NCBI GenBank assembly: GCA_963922205.1
Contig: CAWUHX010000412.1
Location: 1-64,000 of the forward strand
Direction of reading: 5' to 3'
Length of the DNA stretch: 64,000 nt
Source of the DNA: Romanomermis culicivorax
Lineage: Eukaryota; Nematoda; Enoplea; Mermithida; Mermithidae
Shown here: piece by piece, positions 48,301 through 59,994 of the stretch
Position numbering within the stretch: the first letter of the stretch is position 1
Layout of the letters: the number at the start of each line of letters is the position of its first letter
Notes under the pieces: generated by a model
Told to the model about the DNA's origin: nothing
The model's input: only the letters and a program-made list of their open reading frames with translations
Databases searched by the model: none
Translations under genes and position numbers: made by a program

Positions 48301-51300
48301 TTCAGATGGTTTAAACAAAGCAAAATTGAACATTTTACAAAAATGCATTATGAAACATCAAACCTACGGGTTCACTTCAAACTTTCAGATGGTTTAAACA
48401 AAGCAAAATTGAACATTTTACAAAAATGCACTATGAAACATCAAACCTACGGGTTCACTTTACACTTTCAGATGGTTTAAACATACCAAAATTGAACATT
48501 TTACAAAATTGCATTATGAAACATCAAACCTACGGGTTCACTTCACACATTCAGATGGTTTAAACAAAGCAAAATTGAACATTTTACAAAAATGCACTAT
48601 GAAACATCAAACTTACGGGTTCACTTTACACTTTCAGATGGTTTAAACATACCAAAATTGAACATTTTACAAAAATGCATTATGAAACATCAAACCTACG
48701 GGTTCACTTTACACTTTCAGATGGTTTAAACAAACCAAAATTGAATATTTTACAAAAATGCATTATGAAACATCAAACCTACGGGTTCACTTCAAACTTT
48801 CAGATGGTTTAAACAAAGCAAAATTGATCATTTTACAAAAATTCATTATGAAACATCAAACCTACGGGTTCACTTTACACTTTCAGATGATTTAAACAAA
48901 CCAAATTGAACATTTTACAAAAATGCATTATGAAACATCAAACCTACGGGTTCACTCTACACTTTCAGATGGTTTAAACATACCAAAATTGAACATTTTA
49001 CAAAAATTCATTATGAAACATCAAACCTACGGGTTCACTTTACACTTTCAGATGGTTTAAACATGGTAGAATTGAACATTTTACAAAAGTGAATTATGAA
49101 ACATCAATCCTACGGGTTCACTTTACACTCTCAGATGGTTTAAACAAACCAAAATTGAACATTTTACAAAAATGCATTATGAAACATCAAACCTACGGGT
49201 TCACTTTAAACTTTCAGATGGTTTAAACAAATCAAAATTGAACATTTCACAAAGATGAATTATGAAACATCATACCTACGGGTTCACTTTACACTTTGTG
49301 AAGGTTTAAACAAACCAAAATTGAACATTTTACAAAAATGCATTATGAAATATCAAAGTTACGGGATCAGTTTACACTTTCAGATGGTTTAAATAAAGCA
49401 AAATTGAACATTTTACAAAAATGCATTATGAAACATCAAACCTACGGGTTCACTTCAAACTTTCAGATGGTTTAAACAAAGCAAAATTGAACATTTTACA
49501 AAAATGCACTATGAAACATCAAACCTACGGGTTCACTTTACACTTTCAGATGGTTTAAACATACCAAAATTGAACATTTTACAAAATTGCATTATGAAAC
49601 ATCAAACCTACGCGTTCACTTTACACTTTCAGACGATTTATACTTACCAAAATTGAACATTTTACAAAAATGCATTATGAAATATCAAAGTTACGGGATC
49701 AGTTTACACTTTCAGATGGTTTAAACAAACCAAAATTGAACATTTCACAAAAATGCATTATGAAATATCAAACCTACGGGTTCACTTTAAACTTTCAGAT
49801 GGTTTAAACATGGTAAAATTGAACATTTCGCAAAAATGCATTATGAAACATCAAACCTACGGGTTCACTTTACACATTCAGATGGTTTAAACAAACCAAA
49901 ATTGAACATTTTACAAAAATGCATTATGAAACATCAAACCTACGGGTTCACTTTAAACTTTCAGATGATTTAAACATACCAAAATTGAACATTTTACAAA
50001 AAAGTATCATGAAACATCAAACCTACGGGTTCACTTTACACTTTCAGATGATTTAAACAAACCAAAATTGAACATTTTGCAAAAATGCATTATGAAACAT
50101 CAAACCTACGGGTTAACTTTACACTTTTAAACAGTTTAAACAAACCAAAATTGGACATTTTACAAAAATTCATTATGAAACATCAAACCTACGGGTTCAC
50201 TTTACACTTTCAGATGGTTTAAACATACCAAAATTGAATATTTTACAAAAATGCATTTTGAAACATCAAACCTACGGGTTCACTTCAAACTTTCAGATGG
50301 TTTAAACAAACCAAAATTCAACATTTTACAAAAATGCACTATGAAACATCAAACCTACGGGTTCACTTCAAACTTTCAGATGGTTTAAACAAACCAAAAT
50401 TGAACATTTTACAAAAATGCACTTTGAAACATCAAACCTACGGGTTCACTTTACACATTCAGATGGTTTAAACAAACCAAAATTCAACATTTTACAAAAA
50501 TGCACTATGAAACATCAACCCTACGGGTTCACTTTAAACTTTCAGATGGTTTAAACATGGTAAAATTGAACATTTCGCAAAAATGCATTATGAAACATCA
50601 AACCTACGGGTTCACTTTAAACTTTCAGATGGTTTAAACAAAGCAAAATTGAACATTTTACAAAAATGCATTTTGAAACATCAAACCTACGGGTTCAATT
50701 TACACATTCAGATGGTTTAAACAAAGCAAAATTGAACATTTTACAAAAATGCACTATGAAACATCAAACCTACGGGTTCACTTTACACATTCAGATGGTT
50801 TAAACAAACCAAAATTCAACATTTTACAAAAATGAATTATGAAACATCAAACCTACGGGTTCACTTTACACATACAGATGGTTTAAACAAACCAAAATTG
50901 AAAATTTTACAAAAATGCATTATGAAACATCAAACCTACGGGTTCACTTTACACTTTCAGATGGTTTAAACAAACCAAAATTCAACATTTTACAAAAATG
51001 AATTGTGAAACATCAAACCTACGGGTTGACTTCAAACTTTCAGATGGTTTAAACAAACCAAAATTCAACATTTTACAAAAATGAATTATGAAACATCAAA
51101 CCTACGGGTTCACTTTAAACTTTCAGATGGTTTAAACAAAGCAAAATTGAACATTTTACAAAAATGCACTATGAAACATCAAACTTACGGGTTCACTTTA
51201 AACTTTCAGATGGTTTAAACAAAGCAAAATTGAACATTTTACAAAAATGCACTATGAAACATCAACCCTACGGGTTGACTTTACACATTCAGATGGTTTA

Positions 51301-54300
51301 AACAAACCAAAATTCAACATTTTACAAAAATGCATTATGAAACATCAAACCTACGGGTTCACTTTACACATTCAGATGGTTTAAACAAACCAAAATTGAA
51401 CATTTTACAAAAATGAATTATGAAACATCAAACCTACGGGTTCACTTTACACATTCAGATGGTTTAAACAAACCAAAATTGAACATTTTACAAAAATGCA
51501 TTATGAAACATCAAACCTACGGGTTCACTTTAAACTTTCAGATGGTTTAAACAAAGCAAAATTGAACATTTTACAAAAATGCATTATGAAACATCAAACC
51601 CACGGGTTCACTTTACACATTCAGATGGTTTAAACAAACCAAAATTGAATATTTTACAAAAATTCATTATGAAACATCAAACCTACGGGTTCACTTTGAA
51701 CTTTCAGATGGTTTAAACAAAGCAAAATTGAACATTTTACAAAAATGCACTATGAAACATCAAACCTACGGGTTCACTTTACACTTTCAGATGGTTTAAA
51801 CATACCAAAATTGAACATTTTACAAAAATGCATTATGAAACATCAAACCTACGGGTTCACTTTACACATTCAGATGGTTTAAACATACCAAAATTGAACA
51901 TTTTACAAAAATGCACTATGAAACATCAAACCTACGGGTTCACTTTACACTTTCAGATGGTTTAAACATACCAAAATTGAACATTTTACAAAAATGCACT
52001 ATGAAACATCAAACCTACGGGTTCACTTTACACATTCAGATGGTTTAAACATACCAAAATTGAACATTTTACAAAAATGCACTATGAAACATCAAACCTA
52101 CGGGTTCACTTTACACTTTCAGATGGTTTAAACATACCAAAATTGAACATTTTACAAAAATGCATTATGAAACATCAAACCTACGGGTTCACTTTACACT
52201 TTCAGATGGTTTAAACAAACCAAAATTCAACATTTTACAAAAATGCACTATGAAACATCAAACCCACGGGTTCACTTTACACTTTCAGATGGTTTAAACA
52301 AACCAAAATTGAACATTTTACAAAAATGCATTATGAAACATCAATCCTACGGGTTCACTTTAAACTTTCAGATGGTTTAAACATGGTAAAATTGAACATT
52401 TCGCAAAAATGCATTATGAAACATCAAACCTACGGGTTCACTTTAAACTTTCAGATGGTTTAAACATACCAAAATTGAACATTTTACAAAAATGCATTAT
52501 GAAACATCAATCCTACGGGTTCACTTTAAACTTTCAGATGGTTTAAACATGGTAAAATTGAACATTTCGCAAAAATGCATTTTGAAACATCAAACCTACG
52601 GGTTCACTTTAAACTTTCAGATGATTTAAACAAACCAAATTGAACATTTTACAAAAATTCATTATGAAACATCAAACCTACGGGTTCACTTTACACTTTC
52701 AGATGGTTTAAACATACCAAAATTGAACATTTTACAAAAATGCATTATGAAACATCAATCCTACGGGTTCACTTTAAACTTTCAGATGGTTTAAACATAC
52801 CAAAATTGAACATTTTACAAAAATGCATTATGAAACATCAATCCTACGGGTTCACTTTAAACTTTCAGATGGTTTAAACATGGTAAAATTGAACATTTCG
52901 CAAAAATGCATTTTGAAACATCAAACCTACGGGTTCACTTTAAACTTTCAGATGATTTAAACAAACCAAATTGAACATTTTACAAAAATTCATTATGAAA
53001 CATCAAACCTACGGGTTCACTTTACACTTTCAGCTGGTTTAAACATACCAAAATTGAACATTTTACAAAAATGCATTATGAAACATCAAACCTACGGGTT
53101 CACTTTAAACTTTCAGATGGTTTAAACAAACCAAATTGAACAGTTTACAAAAATGCATTTTGAAACATCAATCCTACGGGTTCACTTTAAACTTTCAGAT
53201 GATTTAAACATACCAAAATTGAACATTTTACAAAAATGCATTATGAAACATCAAACCTACGGGTTCACTTTACACTTTCAGATGGTTTAAACAAACCAAA
53301 ATTGAACATTTTACAAAAATGAATTATGAAACATCAAACCTACGGGTTCACTTTACACTTTCAGATGATTTAAACAAACCAAAATTGGACATTTTACAAA
53401 AATGCATTATGAAACATCAAACCTACGGGTTCACTTTACACTTTCAGATGATTTAAACATACCAAAATTGAACATTTTACAAAAATACATTATGAAACAT
53501 CAAAGCTACGGGTTCAATTCACACTTTCAGATGGTTGAAACATCAAATTGACGGGTTGGAAGGTTTTTTCTGTTGTTTGAAACATCAAATTTACGGGTTT
53601 AAGCATTCTTTCTCTCCTTGAAACATCAAATTTATGCATTTAAGCATTTTTTCTGTCGTTGAAATATCAAATTTACGGGTTTAAGCATTTTTTCTGTTCT
53701 TGAAACATCAAATTGACGGGCTTACCGGACAAAAAAGCGTACAAAATCGGGTTTAAACACGAATTCGTATAAGCGAAACTTTGCGAACAAACCATCACGA
53801 TAAAGAACGCTTTGGAATACGGGGGCCCGATGCGGGGTCGATACGTCAACGCTGTATACACGAAACAACCGTTCAACGGCAGCCAACAGATGGCGAAACA
53901 GACGATAACGCCGCTTATCATCCACGTCACTTTACGTTTGGCCCGTAAAGATTCGCCGCTGCTCGCCGATTTGAGCATCATCGTCTGTTGTCGATGTCGT
54001 CGAGCACCGGCACCCGGCATACGGAACCATAATTTGTGCAACATTACGCAATATAAGCAACAAGTGACCGTTAACGGGATCAGGTAGCCGAGGACGGCGT
54101 AAGTGAAAAAATGTAGCCGAATGTCGTATTCCGTGCCCGTGGCGTTGGTCATGGCGACGTAGCCGCAAATGTGACGTTTTTCGCCCAAGGATTCCCTGTA
54201 ATGATACATATATTATAATGTATCCCATGTTATAACATATCATATGTTATAACATATCCCATGTTACAACATATCCTATCTTATAACATACCTCATCTTA

Positions 54301-57300
54301 TAACATATCCTATTCTATAACATACACTATGTTATAACGATGTATACCACATCGTAGCATATCCACATTATGGCACATTCCATATTATGACATATCTTAT
54401 ATTATTAGAAATTGTGTGTTAAAACATTTCCTGTGTTGTAACATATCCTATGTTGTTACATATCCTCTATTGAAACATGTCCCCTGTTGTAATGTGTCCA
54501 ATGTTATAGTATGTCCTTCATTATGAGATATCCAGTGTTATAACTTGAACAAAAAAAATTATAATATGTTATAACATAGAGCATAAGCCTATGTTATAAC
54601 ATATGGCATTTTTATAACTATGATATCTTAGCATATCCACATTATAGCATGTTCCATGTCATCGCATACCTTATGTTTTTCTATGTTAAAGCCTTTCCTA
54701 TGTTGTAACATATCCTATGTTGTAACATATCCTATGTTGTAACATACCCAATGTTGTAACATATCCAATGTTGTTACATATCCTATGTTGAAACATATCT
54801 CATGTTGTAACATGTCCAATGTTATCGCATGTCCTACGTTATAACATCTCCGGTGTTATAACTTGAAGAAAAACTTTCAACATGTTATAACATAGGGCTT
54901 TGTTGTAGCATAAGCCTATGCTATAACATATGGTATGTTATAACTATATATACCAAATCTTAGCTACCCACATTATAGCATGTTCCATGTTATGACATAT
55001 CTTATGTTATTAAAAATTGTATGTTAAAACATTTCCTATGTTGTAGCATATCTGATGTTAAAACATATCCCATGTCGTAACATGTTGGATGTAATAGCAT
55101 ATCCTTCATTATAAGATAATCAGTGTTATAACATGAGAAAAAATTTTAATATGCTATAAGATAGGGTATGTAGTAGCATAAGACCATGTTATAACATACA
55201 GCTTCCATATAGAAATTTTTTCGAAAAAAACTGTTCTTTTATCTTATGACATAGGTCATTGTTATAACATAGGGCTGTGTTATAACATATGGCGTAATAC
55301 TGTACGTGTATTTAATGTAAAGCATGTTTATACATTGCTGTATACGGCACTAAGGTTCTATTGTGTTTCAAAAGGTATATCTTTTAACAGCCACCTATAT
55401 TTAGTGTGTTATGACAAATATAACATGACATATGTTATAACATAGCATATGTTATAACCTGAAATGTGTTATAACATGTGGTATGTTATATCATGTATAT
55501 GCTTTAATCTTGTATACCTTATGGTCTCTGACATATTACAACATGGGATACATTAAATCACGCAATTTCATATACCATATTACATGTTATAGCATTATCT
55601 CATATTATAACTCACAACATGTTACAACATACACTATGTTGTAAAACACCCTGTGTTATAACATACCTTCTCATGTTATAATGTATGCTATGCTTTAACC
55701 TATCCCCCACTGTGGTAATTTACACTGTCTAATAACGTACCCAGTGTTGTAGCATAGATCCTAATATTATAACATAGCCGGTATTATACCACCCTCCCAC
55801 GTTGTTATAACACACACAATGTTATAACATGCCATATGTTTTAACATAGGTTATGTTATAACATGATTTATAACTTTGTAAATATTAAAAGATAGGATAT
55901 ATTATAACATGAGATATGTTATTGGATAGGGCTATGTTATAACATATACTGTGGGATAATATACCCAGTCTTATAACATAGCCGCTAATATCATAACATA
56001 TGCTTTATTAATTATCCTCTCATGTTATAACACACACTATGCTTTAAGGTGTCACATGCTTTAACATAGGGTATTTTATAACATTTTATGATATAACATA
56101 GTTTATAACATTGTATATGTAATAACATAAGATATATTATAACATGAGATATGTTGTTACATACGACTATGTTATAACATGTCGAAAACATAGGACTGTG
56201 TTATAACATGGGGCTATGTTAAACGGGAGTTTGCTCAACATGAAATGTACCTGCACATCATATTTTGTCATCACACTGTAAGATATGCATCAGTAACGTA
56301 CAACATTCCGCCCGTAGGATTGATGTTTCATCTGATCCACTGTTTCCGAACCTCGCCATTGCCCTGCTTCCGATGGTCACACATTACTGCACATTGGCCA
56401 GGGCCGGGACAGCCAGGGAGCTACCCGGGAAATCCTAACAATTTTTCTTCTTCTCAATTTAGTTTACACTTTTTTGGTTTACACCGCACAAAAATTTACA
56501 AAGTATATTTTTTCCAGGCATGTTGTTATTTCTTTCCACATGATTTTTTCTCAATTTACTTTACACTTTTTTTACTTTACACTGCGTACAAATTTACAAC
56601 GTTTACTTTTGGGGGGTTTTTGGGTTATTTTTTTGCAGAGCTCGTTTTTTTTTTAAACTAAGGACTGCAACTGACTTTACACTTTTTTTACTTTACACTG
56701 CCTACAAATTTACAATGTTTACTTTTGGGGGGTTTTTGGCGTTATTTTTTTGCACAGCTCGTTTTTTTTGTTCATACTTACTCTACATCGTAGACGCCGT
56801 GTTTCCACAATTGATTAACGTTAAACACCAAAATCAGCGTCCAAACTATCGACGACGCTAGAATGGAATTTTTTGACGTTCGTAACGTCAACGATTGTAC
56901 GGGAAATACGACGGCCAAAAATCTATCCAACGACATTAAAACCAACGTCCAAACACTGGCGTAGGCCGTAACGAATTGTAAATAGTACAAACACGAGCAC
57001 CACCAATTCGGGTACGGGTAGTCGGGTTGGAGGAAATCGGCGGCCGTAAACGGCACACAAAAGGTCAAAAAGAGGAGATCGGCGGCGGCTAAATTGACGA
57101 TCAACGCGTTGGTGCTATTTCGCATTTGGTGGTTTAAAGTTACGACGATGATCACCAACGTGTTGCCCGAAATGCCGATAAAGACGATGAAAGCGTAAAC
57201 GATGGGAATGACGATCGGCACCTGGTGTGAAGAAAAATTGGCTCGGTGGGGCGGGACAAAAACAAAAAAAGGTAACTCACGACATTTTCCAACGAAATGC

Positions 57301-57355
57301 CGCTATCATTTTGATAATAGCTATCGAAACTTTTTACGCTATCATTCGCCGCCAT
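45307..57355 (-). CDS. npr-9: Galanin/allatostatin-A-type neuropeptide receptor (GPCR), npr-9-like
   Basis: Four exons: 57281-57355, 56782-57221, 53726-54195, 45307-45683; phases join to 453 residues with TAA. The extracellular N-terminus is short with two NDS glycosylation sites. TM1 has GISGN; TM2 LAAAD (Asp73); TM3 begins at a Cys (WWCSC) that would pair with Cys182 in loop 2 (RHICGY). The TM3 end is DRF (124-126) where most relatives have DRY. TM6 has CWLP; TM7 ends NPILYAFLS (320-328), and the next exon continues at once with ENFRKGFSHIIKCC, helix 8 and a palmitoylation site, confirming the 8-kb join. The tail contains a short Asn run. Class A peptide receptor at the plasma membrane; the overall pattern fits the galanin/AstA receptor group, with C. 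elegans NPR-9 as the nearest nematode relative by memory. An in-frame Met 19 codons upstream (57412) is an alternative start. Introns 2 and 3 hold palindrome repeats and satellite. Confidence 0.88.
45700..53600. repeat. 83-bp satellite array, about 95 copies, inside receptor intron 3
   Basis: The monomer reads ATTATGAAACATCAAACCTA, CGGGTTCACTTTACACTTTC, AGATGGTTTAAACAAACCAA, AATTGAACATTTTACAAAAA, TGC; spacing is 83 bases (45877, 45960, 46043). Copies are mostly over 90% alike with a few variant types (CAAACC, CATACC or CATGGT after GTTTAA; TTACAC or TTAAAC). A seven-monomer block of about 578 bp is duplicated exactly or nearly so (45801 versus 46379), and four-monomer blocks recur near 52.5-53.0 kb. 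No CRISPR-like spacers. The array lies wholly between the helix-8 exon and the TM7 exon. Confidence 0.97.
53530..53722. repeat. Diverged satellite edge
   Basis: Four units of about 48-52 bp (TTGAAACATCAAATTTACGG, GTTTAAGCATTTTTTCTGT) that keep only the GAAACATCAAA..ACGGGTT part of the 83-bp monomer, running into the donor of the TM7 exon. Confidence 0.8.
54200..56225. repeat. ATGTTATAACAT palindrome block 4, in receptor intron 2
   Basis: Starts 5 bases from the acceptor of exon 3 and fills most of intron 2. Copies of ATGTTATAACAT and ATGTTGTAACAT with TATCC linkers; GTTATAACATAGGGCT/TATGTT units occur at 54840-54960 and 55240-55300. Confidence 0.88.
56305..56340 (-). repeat. Single inverted fragment of the 83-bp satellite
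   Basis: CCCGTAGGATTGATGTTTCA is the reverse complement of the TGAAACATCAATCCTACGGG segment found in array monomers. It is one copy in intron 2, in the opposite orientation to the array in intron 3. Confidence 0.7.
56455..56765. repeat. TTTACAC-rich repeat of about 120 bp in receptor intron 2
   Basis: Three units with ACTTTACACTTTTTTTACTT, TACACTGC(G/C)TACAAATTTACAA and GTTTACTTTTGGGGGGTTTT. The last unit ends about 10 bases before the donor of exon 2. Confidence 0.8.
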
Positions 57356-57429
57356 ATCGTGGAATCTTTTTTCGTTAATGGAAAAAGTCGTCGTTACGAT
57401 TATTATCGACAACGCCCCGTAAAAATATT

Positions 57430-57900
57430 ACACGCTAGACGACGATGATGAGCCAACAATTTAATTTTTGGCCAATTTCCTCCGGGATGTTATTTGTTGG
57501 TTTTTTTTCCAAGTCGAGCTTCAGCTGCATCTTTTCCACTAATATTCCTGCAAAATAGGATTATATTTGGCGAAATTGGATTTTTGGATGCACTCCTATC
57601 CGAAGAATTGATTAACGTATAGGGGCTTTCGACATATATTGAAAAAGTTTCTCCGCCGACACAATGGTGAAAAAAAAACTAATTCCCGGGACAAATATCG
57701 ATGGTTGCTACAATGACCCGGGAATAAGTGGCAATTAAAGCAAAACCAGCATGCTAAACGCGCTTTCGATAAAAATGGTAGACATTTGGAAATTTATAAC
57801 GACATACGAGATAAGAAAAGTACTTGCTTTTGGATAAAGTCTCGGAGGCTTAGATTCGTGCCCGGGTTTAATCAAGAGCATGAAATCTGAGGCTCGTTTC
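57430..57900. other. Upstream region of the receptor gene
   Basis: On the minus strand CTATTTTGCAG (about 57558) resembles a nematode 3' splice site and could be a splice-leader acceptor. It is followed by a 31-codon upstream ORF (MQLKLDLEKKPTNNIPEEIG..., about 57515-57420) closed by TAG before the receptor start. Nothing else supported. Confidence 0.35.
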
Positions 57901-57904
57901 GAAA

Positions 57905-58830
57905 CACTCAAGCATGCGATGATTTAATCAACGAGTATACACTGCATGCGAAGATTTTTCAAGTATCGTTCAATCGAACGACCAATTTTAGGTCGTGGAT
58001 TGGAATGGGTGTATGGCCAGCGAGGTTCAAAATCCGCAGACTCATCAGCCGAATCACTGAATACTACAACGTGTCCCGACATACTTGAGCATGCGATGAT
58101 TTAATCAGTGAGTATACATAGCATGCCAAGATTTTTCAAGTATCGTTCAATCGAACGACCAATTTTAGGTCGTGGATTGGAATCGGTGTATGGCCCATGA
58201 GGCTCGAAATCCGCAGACTCAACAACCACACCACCGATACTACAACGTATCCCGGAACATTTTTCAAGTATCATTCAATCGAACGACCAACTTTAAGTCG
58301 TGGATTGGAATTGGTGTATGGTCCGTGAGGCTGGCAACCTGCAGACGCATCAACCAAACCAGCAATACTACAACGTATCCCGCAACATTTTTCAAGTAAT
58401 GTTCAATCAAACGACCAATTTTAAGTCTTGGATTGGAATCGGTGTATGGTCCGTGAGGCTGGCAACCTGCAGACGCATCAACCAAACCACTGATACTACA
58501 ACGTATCCCGGAACATTTTTCAAGTATCGTTCAATCGAATGACCAATTTTAAGTCGTGGATTGGAAACGGTGTATGGTCCGTGAGGCTGCGAACCTGCAG
58601 ACGCATCAGCGGAACCACTGATACTACAACTAATCCCGACATACTTGAGCATGCAATGATTTAATCAAGGTGCATACATAGCATGCGAAGATTTTTCAAG
58701 TATCGTTCAATCGAACAACAAATTTCAAGTCATGGATTGGAAACGGTGTATGGTCCGTGAGGCTCGAGACCCAACCAAACTATCGATACTACGACGTATC
58801 CCGACATACTCGAATTAACATTTCAAATTT
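57905..58830. repeat. 128/177-bp tandem repeat
   Basis: Six copies of AAGTATCGTTCAATCGAACG, ACCAATTTTAAGTCGTGGATTGG, GTGTATGGTCCGTGAGGCT. Starts of the CAATCGAAC core are near 57971, 58148, 58276, 58404, 58532 and 58709, giving steps of 177, 128, 128, 128 and 177. The long step contains 49 extra bases with GAGCATGCGATGATTTAATC and GCATGC. TCGTTC/GAACGA forms a short hairpin in each unit. Confidence 0.88.
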
Positions 58831-58834
58831 GCAT

Positions 58835-59990
58835 CATATAATCATTAATATATAAATTCAACGGTGGACATACGCAGGAAGTTAATTTTCATGATTGTCA
58901 GTTCGAGCTCTATATACAACAAAAATGGCTTATTTCCGTACACGATAGCGTAATCCAATTATCGGGGAATGGGAAAACCATTTTTTCCACTCAAAAAGTA
59001 TATTCGACATTCGTATTGATACTTATTCGGCTCAAAATTAATATAAATCTCGATGGCTTGTGGGCGTCTACGCTAGAAATTAATCACCTTCCGAGTGATG
59101 ATAAGACGCCATTCCTGTTCAACGAGATGCTTCTTAAAAAGCCCTTCCGGCAACATATTTGTGTGCCATTTAGCAAAAAAAGCATCGCTTTTTTCCCCGT
59201 GTCGAGATTAAAAGCGTTCCAAAAATCAAAAAAAAATGAGCCGCTGCATAATCAAAATGTGTTGACTAGAAATTTCATTGAATAATCAAGCTCTTTCCGG
59301 CTGCGCGTTTAATGAAGCGAAAATGCATAAAGGGAAGAATTACGCGTGTAATATAGCGTAACGAGGACAAGCACATAAAACATGCATAAATGGGATAAAT
59401 GGCTGATAAGCAAGATTGCGCAATTTGGGTATTTTGCAAAATTTTGCAATTTCTGATCAAATGATTAGCCTCAAAATAATCCAAAGCGAGGAAAGTTTGC
59501 CTTCAAAGACTAAGTAACAATGATCGACTATTAATTCACGAGATGTCGATGATGAACAAATTTGGTGCAAAATTAGCGCTCAAGCAATGCACATAAAACA
59601 TGCATTGACAAACTAAGTGGCTGATAGGCAACAACTTTCAGTGTTAAAAATTTGGCAAACATTGTGATCCAAGGGGGCACATTCGCTGCAAATTCATGAA
59701 AAGCGTTCAATTAGCGATTGATGAACAATGTCGGTGACGAACATGCTTAACGCAAAATTGGTCAATGTTTAAGCTTTTTAAAAAAATAGACATTGAAAAT
59801 ATTGCCTTTGTGGACCAAATCTATGATAAAGGAACAACTTTCATCGAAAGATTATGTCGTGATTGGTGCAAAATTCCGCTATTGCGCAATTCAACATTCT
59901 TTCAACAGGTTCCAAAAGTTCACAATTTGTAATGCAAAAAATGGCTCTAGTTATTAGAATAACCTAAAATGACCAAGATCTACAAAAATT
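58835..59990. other. Mixed non-repetitive sequence with early 340-bp unit relics
   Basis: No gene I can support. 59340-59660 holds two loosely related copies (GCACATAAAACATGCAT, TGGCTGATA(A/G)GCAA). Further right, phrases such as GATGAACA(A/T)G and TGTCGTGATTGG foreshadow the 340-bp array. Confidence 0.5.
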
Positions 59991-59994
59991 TGGG

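Noticed and set aside
45700..53600. CRISPR-like appearance of regularly spaced near-identical units
   Set aside because: Units are contiguous 83-mers with no unique spacers, in a spliced eukaryotic gene; it is satellite DNA.
53812..54087. Plus-strand 91-codon frame
   Set aside because: Antisense to the receptor exon with TM5-TM7.
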